From the NCBI RefSeq assembly GCF_910592395.1, contig NC_088313.1:1180501-1244500 (forward strand): a DNA stretch of 64,000 nucleotides. Reading direction: 5' to 3'. The notes beneath the pieces are model-generated. The model searched no databases. It was not told the origin of the DNA and was given only the letters and a program-made list of their open reading frames with translations. Both the position numbers and the translations under genes were made by a program. Shown here piece by piece: positions 13,983-28,004 of the stretch. Within the stretch, counting starts at the first letter, position 1; each line of letters starts with the position of its first letter. The stretch is from Lineus longissimus. Lineage: Eukaryota; Nemertea; Pilidiophora; Heteronemertea; Lineidae.

Positions 13983-14180
13983 AGGGGTACTATAGGCAGG
14001 AACCAGCGGGACCATTCGGTCCTCTTAAGGTAGCTATGTGTGCCTCGTTAGGACACCAGGTGTGGTTTGACTTGGTGATATTGTCATTATAGGACCGTTA
14101 GATTGTACAGGCACTTTCTGTGTTGGGGCGACGTCATGTAACGTAATATGGCCGGGCGGGCTCCTGCTTTTAGTCTCCCT
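13983..14180. mobile_element. MITE, 198 bp, flanked by TTAA
   Basis: The left end reads AGGGGTACTATAGGCAGGA, and the reverse complement of the right end reads AGGGAGACTAAAAGCAGGA. The similarity of the inverted ends continues for about 35 bp. TTAA lies immediately outside both ends (13979-13982 and 14181-14184), as expected for a TTAA-targeting transposon family such as piggyBac, though the terminal bases are not the classic piggyBac CCC. There is no coding capacity. Confidence 0.75.
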
Positions 14181-14924
14181 TTAAGTTTGCCAAGCCGTGA
14201 AGTACTCTTACCCAGTTTTCAGTCCATAATGATCAATGCTAGCAATGGTAATTTATCTATAAGTATCCCTAACGCGCTAATTAGTGGACTATTTTTAGAG
14301 ATAATTGGAATGGAGGTTTTAGAAATTTGATTAGAATTCAAAAGGCTAAATGTCCATTGACCATCATTACTCATGCTGCTATTTATTATTTTCATATTCT
14401 TCATGTTTCCATTTTTTTCTTGCATCTGTGGGGAAGGAGATAAAAATAGATGTTTCGGTTTAAATCTGGATGACTCAAGTCAATGGGAGGTGTATCTATA
14501 AAAGGTCAGAGATTTGTATTTAACAACATGTCATCATTTATGGTCTTATAATGACTCATGTGGGATGGATTTAGCAAGATATTTTGATGTTTTCTCACAT
14601 TGTGTGATGTTTTTTAGTTGCCCTGAGGCATTTGTCGCTGGGCGCTGTATGGTATTTGAACTTGCCGGCGAACAATGGCTTCACAAATTGTTCAAGAAAC
14701 CATTGCGAGTATAAGCCTAAATTCTTTCTCAAGATATGGCACACTTTGGAAAACGAGATATCGCATCACAATTAAAGAATCATATAATATATAATGTGAA
14801 ATGTTGCGACAGTGTCGTTCCCGTGATATGAATTACATAACTAACTGCCAACTGGACACTCTCGATCTCTTTTTCTCGGATCTCTAATTATGTTTTCTAT
14901 CTCTAGCCCCAACTACTTCATGCT

Positions 14925-17662
14925 TTTTAGCTCAGCTGACAAAGTCAGCGGAGCTAGTAGAATAGCTGTTCAAATGGTGTCCGTCCTGCAATCCATCCAT
15001 CCATCTAGGGACCCATCTGTGGACAAAATTGGACATTTCTGATTGGGAAGGCCTAGCCACTTCGTTGACGGTGCTAAATTAGGAGTTGCCCAAGGTGAAC
15101 TCAAAACACGAAAAATCAGCGCGATCCGACCTGTATTAAGAGAATGAGGTCATTTCGCGTTTAGATTTCTTTCCCTTTTTACCTCGGTCCACAGAGCAAA
15201 TATTGTTTTCAAATGTGGCTGAATATTTTTTAATATTTTTAATTTTTTTACTTTTAATGGAATTAATATAGTTTTCACCGCCAGTTGGCGCTGCAGGCAC
15301 ATTGACTGAATTTTGGCGATTTCAAATTTGGCGGTGGCTCAACTTTTTGCAAGCAGTGCCGCTGATTGGCCGATCGATAGAAGAGATGCCATCATTTAAA
15401 AATGGCGGTAGTCGCTGCTTCAATGAAGATGAGTGAACTTTCTCATGTTCAATCAGTTGATACTCTTTTAATCAACATGACCATGTACCTGAAATTTGTT
15501 TAGGTACTGAAAAGAGTCTATATAATTCAGATTTATCGATAGTTTTTTATAATATTGCGGAAATTTTGTGCACAAATTAGCGAAAGTTGGTGCTCGTCTC
15601 ATGTCATTTTAGAGCGAGAAATTTGTTTCCGTCGATCTCTACCACTGAAAAATCGCTTGCATAGCTTCGAATTTTTGTGAAAATAAGTATCTGAACTTGG
15701 TTTCAAATAGTCTAGAGAGTTACCTTTGTGGTGATACATATGGTATGTGATAAATATTTGTAGAATTTGTAAAATTCGGTTTTCAAACGTGCCGATGAAG
15801 CAAGCGATCTCGCGTGAATTTTGCAAGTCCTGATATGTCGACCGGGTGTCAAAAATCACTCGCCTAAATTCAATTCAAAGATCAAAAATAATATCTGAAC
15901 TTAGTTTCAAATAGCCTACGCAATTATCATTTCGGTGATATATAATGCATGCATGTAATAATTGATTAATCTGCCTAAAACGCGCAATTAAAACGGCGAA
16001 AGATCGTGATAAACACTCTGGTGGCGGTCGCACTAAATAACGACCGGTAGGGCCCGGCGTCTGGCGGAGAAAAAAAGGTAGCGCCCGGAGGTTGAAACGG
16101 GATTTTTATGCACTTTTAACTGTATATATATATGTTGTTTGGATGTATTTCTAACAGTTCTGTAACTTTGATGACCAAGCTTGCGCCCAAAGTTGGTAAA
16201 ATTGATGCTTGTTTATGGACTGCGCTAGCGACCGGAGAATTCGCCGTCGGCCATTTTGGCTACGGTCCCTGAGTTGTTATGGATGGCAATTTTGCAACAA
16301 ATTTCGCCATTTACGTTTGTTTACAATTATTTTGAAAGTCACATTATGACATCGTAGTATGAATCCCACTGCAGTTTCGTTACGCAGCAATGCTCATGTT
16401 TTTGGTTTGCAATCCTGTACTGTCTGTACACTGCGCTGTGCATGGCTGTACTGTAGCTGTAAAAAAGACAAAAACCATAGCCAAGCCCTATAGGACAGGC
16501 TTAGAGTATAACTCAACAGGCCCTCATGATTCATTTGATGGACACCTTATTTGATAGTACCTCATCATTAAGTCCACTAGATCCTGTTCTGTCACATGTC
16601 GTAGACGATAGACAATTTTCAAAATGTAGTACACCACTCGCTCATCTTTAAGCCCAGCTCTCGGCTCACATCATATGGGCACGGTTGGCTGTTGAGTGTT
16701 ATGGTTCAGTCTGTGAGACTAATTTAAAGAGGTTACACTTTTATTTTGAATTGGAAAACAGCCCACAGGACTGACTTTTCACTGAGTAATAAGTGTGCCC
16801 TTCGAAGGTTAAGTCTCTTTCTGGATTTGCTTCCATAGATGCCTTGTTCAGGATATCATCTGACCGATGCCTGATCAAGCACAGACTGTATCCGGTGGTG
16901 TACATTTCCCCGTCTATGTCACCCTTTTTTATTCAGTCAGTGTTAATTTCTCTTCTCTTTTTTTACAGATCAACTGTTGTTGGTTATTGCAAGAGGAGTC
17001 GTTGGCACATTTCAAGTCCAGGAAAGCACTTGCTGTTCCCACATTCAGAGTAAGGTGTGCTTACTCGTTTTACTGCTTTCCATTCCCGGAGAGCGTTATC
17101 AAATATCTGCCGCAAGGCGCTTCAAATATCTGCCGAAAGGCATCAAATATCTGCCGCACCAATAAAGTTCATTTTGTTAACCAACTCTTTATCTTCTTTT
17201 CTTCACATACAAAAAAGACCGTCCCAAACATTTGGCTGCATCCACTTCATAAATGTCCAGACAACAGTCGGTTCATTTGACCATTGTAAAGCACCAGGCC
17301 CCACCTCACAAAATACACTGTAATAATTATGTACCTTGTGTCCATGTGCATGTTATTAGTTCCACCTACGCTGCATGAAGACAAGGACTCCACTCTTTGA
17401 CGTCACCACACAACTCCTTGACGTCATCACACACCCCACTACTGCAACGGCAATAGAAATGACTTTACGTCATAATACCAGGGTGACGTCAACTCAGTAC
17501 TTCAGCATGCACTGATATAGCAAGAAGGTCTTTCGCATCAGCACTTCTGCGTGCTAGACGTTATAGCTTCACGTTGCCTCATAATAACGGTACCGACACA
17601 CACTTGGCCCTTGCCTTCACCTATCCATTTCAGCTGAGCGCCAGGCCCTTGGGCCTCTTGTT
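14925..17662. mobile_element. Possible long non-coding element with TTTTAGCTCAGCTG / CAGCTGAGC ends
   Basis: The left boundary TTTTAGCTCAGCTG is followed by a short hairpin (AGCTGAC, AAA, GTCAGC) and GTCCGTCC-type words. The right boundary is CAGCTGAGCGCCAGGCCC followed by TTGGGCCTCTTGTT. I recall paired ends of this style from dispersed elements in marine invertebrate genomes, but cannot name a family. The two ends could belong to different fragments. No transposase frame is visible between them. Confidence 0.35.
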
Positions 17663-20600
17663 GCTCGTACCAGTGCTAAACATCTGTTTTTAGCCTCGGT
17701 ATGCGATCATTGGAATCTCGAGGTGCCGGCCAGGTCTTTTTGGATGTGACATTCTCACATGGGGTTAGTACCATGACTTGCCATCTCAGACATTTAAGAG
17801 AAGATTTCCCCAAAAAGAATTCCCATTTATTTTTAATGTGACCAGGCACTCGCATGCGTGATGGCAATGTGTGATGGCCATGCATGTGTGCTCAAATCCT
17901 AACTCATCTCACAGACAAGTTTAAATAGTTTTATCTTTATTTCACTGCCAGCAATTTTATGACAAACTATTCGAATCTGATCGTTAAATGGTTTTGTGCA
18001 ATCTCCAGCATTGATCATGACTGTCCATTGTAGGATTAAGTTCGCTTTTGCCAGGTTTATTTTTGAATTTTCCTTTTAAGGTAAATCAGTGCATTTCTTC
18101 GCCTGGCGACGTGATGATATTTATTTACCCCGAATCACTAGTCACAGGCGTCAGTTTTTTATTTGGATTCATTCAACTTGTATCTCTAAATGTCACAGTA
18201 TTTTCATCACTTCGGCCTGCTTGTCTCCATATCTAGTCCATACTGCGTCATTTTTACCTTTTTTGCTGTCGTTGCTGGAATAAGTGATATTTTTGAACAG
18301 TATGTCGTCTGATCTAAGAAAATCAGCACAAAAGAAAATGCAAACATCTATCAACGTCAAAAGATTACGCTGTTGTATCCTCCTTTGAATCTAACGAGCC
18401 GCCCAGTTGATGAAGCTACATGTAATTATTCGCCAAGACCGGCAGTAATTCATATTTTATTTGAGACGATAGGGGTTGCCATGGCGACATATTAGATTTA
18501 ATTCAATTAGTCTAGTTGTGTGGATATGAGATCTGTGGGCTGTATGCAATTCACAAACATTTGCAAGTCATCATATTAGAGATGTGTTATTACAGGGTGA
18601 ACCCAAAAAATGCTGCACATGAATATGATGATAAAATCCACAATCCCTTAACCCTTTTAGCGCCATTTTTTGGTCACCCTGTATTAAGATGCAGACGGTT
18701 TGAATCTTTTTTCTTCTGCTATTTTCATTTTGCAACATGTTTCTGTCAAATTCTATTTGTTTTATTTCAAAGTTTCCTTTTTTTATGTTAGTGCAATAAC
18801 TTGTATGGATCTAAGTCAACGAAATGATTGTGATAGAAATCATTTAACATTTTTGTTTTTTCTGTCAGGAATACCGGTCTGAAGCGGGATGTTGTAGGCG
18901 TGGGTATCCATACCAAAAAGCTAGGTATGGAAATCGATCCCCTTCAAGACTGATTGTCAACAGTCCGTTGAGCATTTTTAAAATCATACAACACTACATT
19001 AGGTAGTATTCAGTTTCCATGATGAAATTGTTCAATTAAGCTACGAAGGTTAATCTGTGTTGGTATGTTCATAATTGGGATTACGCAGATCAGGAAAACA
19101 AAAAACATACAATTTGAACACTGCAGTTGCTTTCAATGGTGGTTGATTCCAACAGATCTTTGATCTGTCGCTCTTGTGTTTGATTTGAAAACATGGCTAT
19201 GTTTGTTTCTTTCAAGTGTGTAATTGTCAGAAGCTCTTCCAGTCAAAACATGTTGCAATATCTCCAAGGCCAACGTTTCCTACAACCTCGTTCCCTCTTA
19301 CACATCTGAACAAGTATCGTTGTACTTCCAGTAACCATGGTGACAGGCCATATTCTCGCCAATTTCTTCGCCTGGACATATCAATCTCAGGCCTTTCACT
19401 GACCGTGTTAGATTTTGGTGCAGTCTTTCTCTGTCCATTGCAGTACAGTGATGTCTACCATAACGTGAACCACTCACTGCCAACTTTTCTGCCGAAGTTA
19501 GCTGGTGACATCATAATCATTTAGCTCTCGAGCTAACGAAGTCTACAACTTTATGTCAACGCACCCTGAAGTCAGATTTGTTAGTGGAATGTTAACTCGA
19601 GGTATTTCTAAGCCAGCTCTTTCATTTGGCGTCTACCTGTTTTAAAGGCCTGGTTCACCTTGTGTCACAAGTCTCTGTTGTGGTGTGTTTCGATGGTTTG
19701 CACAGTGTTGCTGTACATAATATGAATATCTGACTATTTATTATTGTGTTTCTGCCGATTATGTTGTGTGATGCAATAGGATGCATGTGCTATTATAAGT
19801 TCTCTGACGAGAGAACTGGTGAGGATGTGGACCCACGGAGTGACAAGTCTTCAGACTCTTGGTCAAGGGCGACACGAGGGTGGCACAAAGATAGAAATAG
19901 ATAATGGAATAATGTAACAATGTTCAACCCAAAGGATACATCTCGTTGTAGACGTTATGTCAGGTCACATCACGATGATGACACAGATGTAAGGCAGAGT
20001 CGAAAATGATGTGATTGACATTATGTGTTTTAACGTCTAATGACATAACAAATAATACCTTGGCGCCGCCCTATTGATTCCTTCAGAAATCATAATCCTG
20101 TTCGGAATTGGGAACATCTTCATTGGCGATAGTTATCTGAAATGAATTCACGGCATGTGATGTTACGACACAAGTCCCACATATCTTTTGCATTTCCAGC
20201 CACCGCTCATCTTAATGAAATTCGAACCAGTGGGTTGACATCTTGTCCAGTTCTCCGTCAACTGTGAAAAATTATAAATATCTTATTTATATGGAGATTG
20301 CCCGTGTGTCTTTATAACAGAAAAGAATTAAATGTATGACCTTTCACCCCTGTAATTTATGTAGATTTATGTAGATTTGATGGTATGGGTTGTACCATGT
20401 CTGATACAGGGGGGGAATATTATAATGTCCCAAGATCTTGCCACAGTTAGTGGCCTGTTTAGAAACTCTCGCTACGGTTTGGGAGTTGGAAGCATTTATT
20501 TGTGGAGAGGATGCATCGATGTGTTTTGAGTGTTGAATCATCTGTTCAGTACCCGTACTTTCTGCTTGTTGTTGTGGTGTTTGTCATGGTTGCCGTGACA

Positions 20601-23600
20601 ACAGCCTTTTGGCCCTCTGTCTAAACGTTCCTGCCACTTTTCTGCGGGAAGTCATCAAGTACGATTGAGAAGTCGTCGATTTTGTACCGGTGTCACTTAT
20701 CATTGCCAACTGCAGACAACTAAAATCTCTGGTCATTTTTGCATTGAAATGAGCACAAATTAGGTTCATTTTGATGCCAAATTTGTACGGAAATTTTAGT
20801 TGTCAGTCGGAAAAATAATAAAGTAGACTGTTGTTGTCTGCAGTTGTCGGTTGTTAGTAGGACCATTTTCTACTGCTGACTCAGCTGTTTGGAGACTTGT
20901 TGAAACCTCACAGGAGATTTTGCCGATTCATTTCAATTTTCATCGAATATGGTTAGAAAAGGTACACAATAATTTTTTTTATTATTCAGGTTCAAAGCAT
21001 TGAAAACATCATAGATAAAATAGTAAAAAATAGAAACCAGGAGATGTAGTAAAAAGTTGAAGGAAATAATATTTGTTGCCTATTAGACTGGGTTTACATA
21101 GAGTTAAGCTGGTTTACATACAGTTCACATTGTCACTTGTAACCTATCACTTTCAGATTGAAGAGGTCATTTCCAAAGAGCGGGCTACATAGGCACTTTT
21201 TACCCGGGTGTCAAGTCTGTGAATGCTCGGCATGCATAATATGTGACATCGTAAATGGCTGGTTTGGTATTGGTGTTTTTGGTGTTGTGTGTGACATGAT
21301 GAAAATGATGACGTGAACTCTATGTAAGACCACCTTCTGCTAATCAAAAGCAAGTTTAGAAAACTAGAATGACTGTGTGTGTTGTTAGACCTGCCTCAAT
21401 TCCTAAAGATTGTCATATTAACCCTTAACATACCTGTAACCTAAGTATGTGACATGTTCAGTTCATCTTACCTAAAATGTTATGCCACTTTTATATTTGT
21501 ACACAAAATTCATATCAGTGTCTCGTCTATGACATAATGACTACAAATGTTTCATCATTTCCAAACCAGACTGCACCATGGAGAATCTGTTTCCCAGCCT
21601 GCTGAGACTAATGTAGTTTCAGTCAGGTGTCCTATCTTACTGAGATGGTCTCCCTTGCTACGTTGTGTGCATCACAATCATAAGCAGCTAAAAGGCGTGC
21701 ATTTTCTATGGCATCCCAGGTAGGCCTACTCAGTAAGTTGGGATATTTGCCTGATTCTCGGCAAGTTGAGACACTCATTCTCCTCAGTGAGCTGGCAAAC
21801 TTGTTTGTGTTTTATATGATGTCTCACCCTTGGGTGTCTATGTCCATGCCATGTATTATATACCGGTATATATCAATGTCCTGCACAAAGGCAATCAGTC
21901 TCGCACATTATATCAGAAAGTTGTTGTCAAATTGATTTGCCACTCTGTTGGTCACCAAATCTTGGCGACATTTTTTCTATTTGTGGAGTTTTCGGAAAAA
22001 CTTTTGGATGATTTTTTGGCAAAATTACGAAATTTCTTCCAGTTTGCCTTTCAGAAAATATTTTCGGGATTTTAAATTTCTGTAAATCGGGTTTTTTTGC
22101 AAAATGCACAAAACAAAAATTGTCACGGAAATTAGGCGGTTTGCAGTAATAATTAGGCGTTGGAATATTCTCTTGTTTATATCTGACAATTATGAGTTCG
22201 CCAATTTGTGCTGGTATTTCATATCATAGAAAATGAGTTGAATTATACAGTTAGGGTTGACAAACTCGACCACTTAAAGGCTGGGGTACATCACGGGGAA
22301 GAGTGATTAAATGACTACTTAGTAAGAGCGTTATGAGATTTTCGAATTTGGGGGTGATTTGTGTAGCATACAAAATGACGTAAAGAATGGAAATATCTGT
22401 AAAACACTGCTCAAAAGGGAGATTATCATTGCTGCGACCTTTGTGCTGCAATAAGCAATAAAATGATTGCTTGTCTGTAGATTAAACTTGCAGTCACTTT
22501 CATGATGAAATGTTACCTCAGCCTCGAGTTGGTTCGGTTCGCTTGGAGTCTGTCGGCATTGACATTTTGGCCTTCACACCTATACGTCCACACTGTGTCT
22601 ATTAAACCTCTATTTATACTTGGAATTGGTGTGGTTGATTTGACAGAAGCTGCGAGGGTTTGCATTTAATAGAACATGTATTTATCGATGTTAGGCTATT
22701 TGATTTCGTTTTGAAACAAGTTGGAGGGTTTTATGAATGCATTTATTATGGTCAATGCACTTGAGTTGAAGTTTTCCTGTTGCATTTGATAGTGCATTTG
22801 TAACAAATCTAGGAATCAAAACACTCACGAAATTTCTTGATTTGCAGCAATGTAGACTTAGTGCAGATTCTAGAAGTAATAATCGTCCAAAAATCTACAC
22901 AAATCCCGGTTCCTAGTTCCTAGTTAGTCTACAAAAAATCTCGTCCCCATATCATTTTAAAAACTTTTCAGACAGTTTTATATGTGAGTTAACTCGAGAA
23001 AAGATGGCACCTTTTTCTATTCTTTATAGTTTCCTAAACGTCTTTGTGGATCCGTAAGTTGCTTAACACTCTCAACTTTCTACCATGTCTTGATTTTGAG
23101 GCCCAACACTTTGGTTTTCAAGTTTCTCTGCACTTGAAATATCTGAGCAGTTAAAGTTCCATAAATTCATTCCCACTTCAGAAAGGTGGTTAGTTGTTAC
23201 ATGTTAAGCAGTGAATCCTTAAAGTTGCATGAGGTTAGCTAACCTATCCTAGATGATATTCAGCGCTGAATATTATCCCAGTAGCATGCTACCAGTTGGT
23301 AACCTTTGCCTACTCTCCAACATTTACGTATATATTTCTGAGCGTCAGAATACGCCTTATTGTTCTGTATTGGGACATTATACAATGTAATCACACCAAC
23401 TGAAGCCGCTGATTCGCGTGGCGTTAGGCTTGATCACGATCAACTATATTGGTTTTATTGAAAACACAGTTGAGACGACTTGTCAACACAACCCACTGTA
23501 TTTTGTGTTGCCCTATGTTCATCCCAGTTGCAAACCTTTAGTGACCCCCCCCCCTGACAATGCACCTGTGTGTGAGGAGATTGTCTAAATGTGTATTTAT

Positions 23601-26058
23601 ATGTTCAGTATAGAACAGGAACTGCATATCACTGCATGTTATCGGAGTTGTTTCTGTAATAAGTATTGTTTATTTGACATTGGTAGTTACAGTTGAGACC
23701 ACAAGGTGGCCTGGCTTGTATACCGAAAACGATAGCATATTTTTAGTGTTGTAGTAATGATTGAGTAAGCATGACGACCTTGTTTAAAGTGTCAGACAGA
23801 AGGCTGTGTTTATCATTATCGTTTGTGGGAGTGCACAGCTCTTGGTGTTTCATTGGGCTCCATTGGTGAGGATTACATTAGTTCAGTGGTACAAAGGCCA
23901 GGAAGTCTCTCCTTTTCAGCCTTATATAAGGTATTGTGTTTTTCCTAATATAGATTCTTTGACAAGGTCACAAAAATAGTCAATGTGCATTTACAATTGA
24001 GCATCCTAGTCTCGATTCTGTCAACTACAAGCAGAGGTGCTCCAAAATCTCACTAAATGATACTGCCAATTTCTTTCAACTGGTTCATTGATTTATAAAA
24101 TCATGCATGACAAACTTTAGTTCTGCTCATATAACTTAGATGGCAGCACCTACATGACCACCTATGGCCCTCTTGTGTCAATCACCTGAACTTGTTTGTG
24201 TTTTCAGAACCTTGAGTGTTAAAGGCTTACTCCGTTGTGTTCAAAATTATTAAAACTGAACTCAAATTTGAATATTTATAATAAATTGTGTAAACACGCA
24301 CTCAATATGAATTTCAACCACACCATTGTGTTGACAGATACAGAAACTCTAAATTGTAAGTTTCAGTGACATTGCTCACATGATATTAACTTCACTATGG
24401 CATTGTAGGAGCCACATGTTAGTACAGAGAACACGGACAGTGTTTGCCTTTAAGTATGGTTCTTTTAGATTATATGATTATACTGAATGTGTGACAGCTC
24501 TTACTTGGTGGAATTCGACATAAATTTGGATTAATATGCTTGCAAATGACTTTAGCAACACTTGACTCGGTTCCTTTGCGCCATTTCAGTTTTAGAGTCC
24601 CCAATTCAAAATGTTTAAAACATGCTGTTATTCAGTATAAACTTAGGTATCTTGAATATATCTCCTATTGCTACACAAGACTGTATAACAAGAATGATGT
24701 ATATTTTAAAGCGAATTGGTGGCTTGAATATAAATGCAGGTGTCTTTGGAGTTTTTCTCACAAGAGGGCAGCACTGCAGTGAGCTTCATGGACACGTCAA
24801 TGGCATCGTTTTGGATAGCCTCGCTCCCTCATTTTCTACCCTTTTCGTAGCGTGCACCAAATTAGGTGGATTTTTTAGACTAGAAAATGTCTTAAAGACG
24901 CAAGAATTATTTATGCTGGTGTGGTTTTTGGGTATTTTGTGGTTGTTTCTTTAGAAAAATGGACAATTCTCACTGACTCAGTAGTGCAGTAATAATATAC
25001 ATCACAGTCAGGACGTGTGTTTCCTCCATGTTGTCAGTTGGAATAAAATAATATGAAAAAAATCATTCATTGTCGTATTTCCTTTCCATTATCAACTGTT
25101 CCAGTGAGACTGCGCCAGTTCAGTCATAACATGCAGTCCGCTGAGTTCCACTGGAGGCCAGTTTAGTCAGTAGTAGCCAGTTCAGTTCCACTGGTAGACA
25201 GTCGAGTGCCAGTGTTTGCTGGCTGAGTCCCAATGGTGCAGCCACTTCCGTCCCACTGATAGCCAGTTGAGATCACTGGAACTGGATGCCAGTTGGCTGC
25301 CAGTGGTAGCCAGTCTTGTTCTTAATTCCTCGCCACCTTCGTTCAAGAAAATTGGAATCGGAGATCGCCCGATTGTTTCCGATCATTACCGACGATATGT
25401 GCCGGTGCGGGTGATGATGACGACGCTGTTTCATGCCGTCATCCCAAAGGGAATCGGATAGAGATTGCCCGAACGTTTTACGATTAATGCCGAATGAAAT
25501 CTATCTGGTGTCACCGATACCGGTGTAGAAGTTTAAAATGTCCTAGGATAGAAATGCCCGGGAAACAAAGGATTCTATTATGCGCTTCAATCTCTGAGCT
25601 TTTGACGGTCAGGGTCTCTATAGAACCATATTGCAGAATAAAATAGGGCCGGGCAATTTTTCCAGGGGGGCATTTGTTACTGTTACACCGGTACGTCCTC
25701 CAAGCTGATATATCCGTACGACACGCATCTTCTCTGGTGCTGCCATCTGAACTAAGAAAATGGAACTAGGCAATGACGAAAAATTAAAAATATCACCCGT
25801 TTTAGGGCGGGGGACGATTTACAGCTGGAACCCCTGAACCAGCTCCCTCAGATCCGTCATTCATCAAGTCAAAGCAAGCATGAACCTGGTTTAATCTGTG
25901 GTTTATCTTATAATACACTACCTAGCAAGACCGTTATACACTGTGCAAATTCTCAAGGCATTACATCCATGGTTTTACCCCACTTACGTAGCAGGTGCGT
26001 TGCAGGTCAATGGTCTATGCTGCCACCTCCTAGTGAGGACAATAACTAGTAGTCCCGG

Positions 26059-26231
26059 TGTAACATCTGTGGTTGTTCCCCATGTGTCAGTGTTTCAAAA
26101 CAATAGGCAGCTAGAGAGACCATGACTTTTCAATAGGGGGGATACACAGAAAAACTCGTCAATCTATTTTTGAGCGTTCCCAAACAATGAGGGGAAACAC
26201 TCAAAAACAGAAACACTCAAAAACATTACAC
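26059..26231. mobile_element. MITE, 173 bp, flanked by CCGG (copy 1)
   Basis: The element starts TGTAACATCTGTGGTTG and ends AACATTACA, with CCGG directly outside both ends (26055-26058, 26232-26235). Its interior is nearly identical to the copy at 57998-58169, including GAGAGACCATGACTTTTC and tandem AAACACTCAAAAACA words near the right end. Confidence 0.85.
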
Positions 26232-26374
26232 CGGCATGAAATGTGGAACATATTGACGCTGTTTACTTCTTCGCACATTTCGTGCACGTTGTAGTGAGTT
26301 TGCCACTGATGAGAATTTGGGGACCGAGGAAGAGGGAAATTTGATAAAATTAATCGGGATGTCTACTTTCAGTC

Positions 26375-26947
26375 AGGCCAGGTGTCAACATTGTCTCAGT
26401 GGCAGCAAGGCTGTGAACTGTCTTCTCTGTGGTCACATCGAGGTGTCTCTCCCTCAGATAGGCCAGGAGTCAACATTGTCTCAGTGGCAGCAAGGCTGTG
26501 AACTGTCTTCTCTGTGGTCACGTCGAGGTGTCTCTCCCTCAGATAGGCCAGGTGTCAACATTGTCTCTGTGGCAGCAAGGCTGTGAACTGTCTTCTCTGT
26601 GGTCACATCGAGGTGTCTCTCCCTCAGATAGGCCAGGAGTCAACATTGTCTCTGTGGCAGCAAGGCTGTGAACTGTCTTCTCTGTGGTCACGTCGAGGTG
26701 TCTCTCCCTCAGATAGGCCAGGAGTCAACATTGTCTCTGTGGCAGCAAGGCTGTGAACTGTCTTCTCTGTGGTCACGTCGAGGTGTCTCTCCCTCAGATA
26801 GGCCAGGTGTCAACATTGTCTCTGTGGCAGCAAGGCTGTGAACTGTCTTCTCTGTGGTCACGTCGAGGTGTCTCTCCCTCAGATAGGCCAGGTGTCAACA
26901 TTGTCTCTGTGGCAGCAAGGCTGTGAACTGTCTTCTCTGTGGTCACG
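26375..26947. repeat. 85-bp minisatellite, about 7 copies
   Basis: The unit contains CAACATTGTCTC, GGCAGCAAGGCTGTGAACTG, TCTTCTCTGTGGTCAC and CCCTCAGATAGGCCAGG. Units differ at GAGTC/GTGTC and CACATCG/CACGTCG. The right edge decays into four copies of CACGT words at 26943-26961. Confidence 0.92.
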
Positions 26948-27649
26948 TCACGTCACGTCACGTCCATATGCCACTTTCTCCAAAAGCATCCAATGGCCGC
27001 TAAATCGTCCATATATAAAACTTAGTCTGTTTGAATCTGGTGTGACGGACGCTGCCGTCAAATGGACGCTAAATCGTCCGCAGGATCTCTTGAAAACTCA
27101 TATATAAATCTCCCAACGAGGCCTGACGGTTTTCTCCCCAAGAGGCCTGATCAGCTAGCATTGGCTGTTGTTGTTCATCACTTTAGACGAGGGCTGTCCA
27201 ATGGAAGCTAAATCGTCCGAAGACTGATTGAGAAATAAACTGTCTTCTCCCAAAGTATCCAATGGACCCTAAGTCATCCATTGAGGTCTTATCGCTCCAA
27301 ATCGAAACAGTGGTTTTGCATCAGAGGAAAGACTTTTCTCCTAAGGCCGGCCCCTGCAGGTAAATTTACTAATCATTTGCCAGGAACCCAAAAACAAAAG
27401 TTGCCCCCTTTCTCGCAGGTCCAGACCTCCCTTATGGATCAGAGAGGAACTATTAAAGGGATGCCACGTTCGTCACCGGAAAACGGATGTTCAGATACAC
27501 AATGCGGTAGTGATTGTGTATATATAAACCAGCGTCCCAACTGTAGTACGGTCGTCATGTCGTTCGGAGGCCGTGAAATCTTCACCTCACACCGTGAATA
27601 GAGACTAACAAATTGGAGAGATGACATCACTTTCATGTAAAATTATATA

Positions 27650-27655
27650 TTTATT
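27650..27655 (-). terminator. Candidate Hhex polyadenylation signal (AATAAA, minus strand)
   Basis: TTTATT on the plus strand gives AATAAA on the minus strand, about 350 nt past the Hhex stop codon. Position and orientation fit a poly-A signal. No downstream GU-rich element was verified. Confidence 0.45.
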
Positions 27656-28004
27656 TCAAAATGTTAGACCCATGACAGGCCAAACATATTTTGACATAAC
27701 AAACCATTTTCTGAGATGTTCATTATTGTGGTGAAGTACATAGAATCTAGATTCTAACATGCAATTTCCACGCAAAGTCAGACGGCTCATGGGAGCTACC
27801 TAAAATGATTGCCACCTGGCAAAGCGAGGATGTCTAACATGGACCATCAAACACACGAGTTGCTATGCGACATGTCATGATGTCTACCACCGGTGTACCG
27901 CCCAATTCCCAATGAGCACATTTTTTAGGGAAGAGCTCTGCAGTCACATAGGTTCGTATTGGCAAGCTCATCTCTCTCGCATCATAGAGTCCACAAGTTC
28001 CCTT

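Larger units (their letters stand above)
12853..28004. other. Gene-free stretch between the LCOR-type gene and Hhex
   Basis: The first part probably holds the LCOR-type 3' UTR. No exon with recognisable protein similarity was found on either strand, and the open frames are short and uneven. The supportable contents are the elements listed separately: a TTAA-flanked MITE at 13983-14180, a possible long element at 14925-17662, a CCGG-flanked MITE at 26059-26231 and an 85-bp minisatellite at 26375-26947. There is also a degenerate CCACTGG/CCAGT-rich stretch at 25100-25320, and loosely repeated words (CTAAATCGTCC) at 27000-27280. Distal regulatory DNA of either flanking gene could lie here, but I see nothing that proves it. 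Confidence 0.5.

Noticed and set aside
14021-14049. A fragment of 28S rRNA gene
   Set aside because: Only two short words match and the bases between them differ; the segment sits inside a MITE. Mentioned as a finding only for its oddness.
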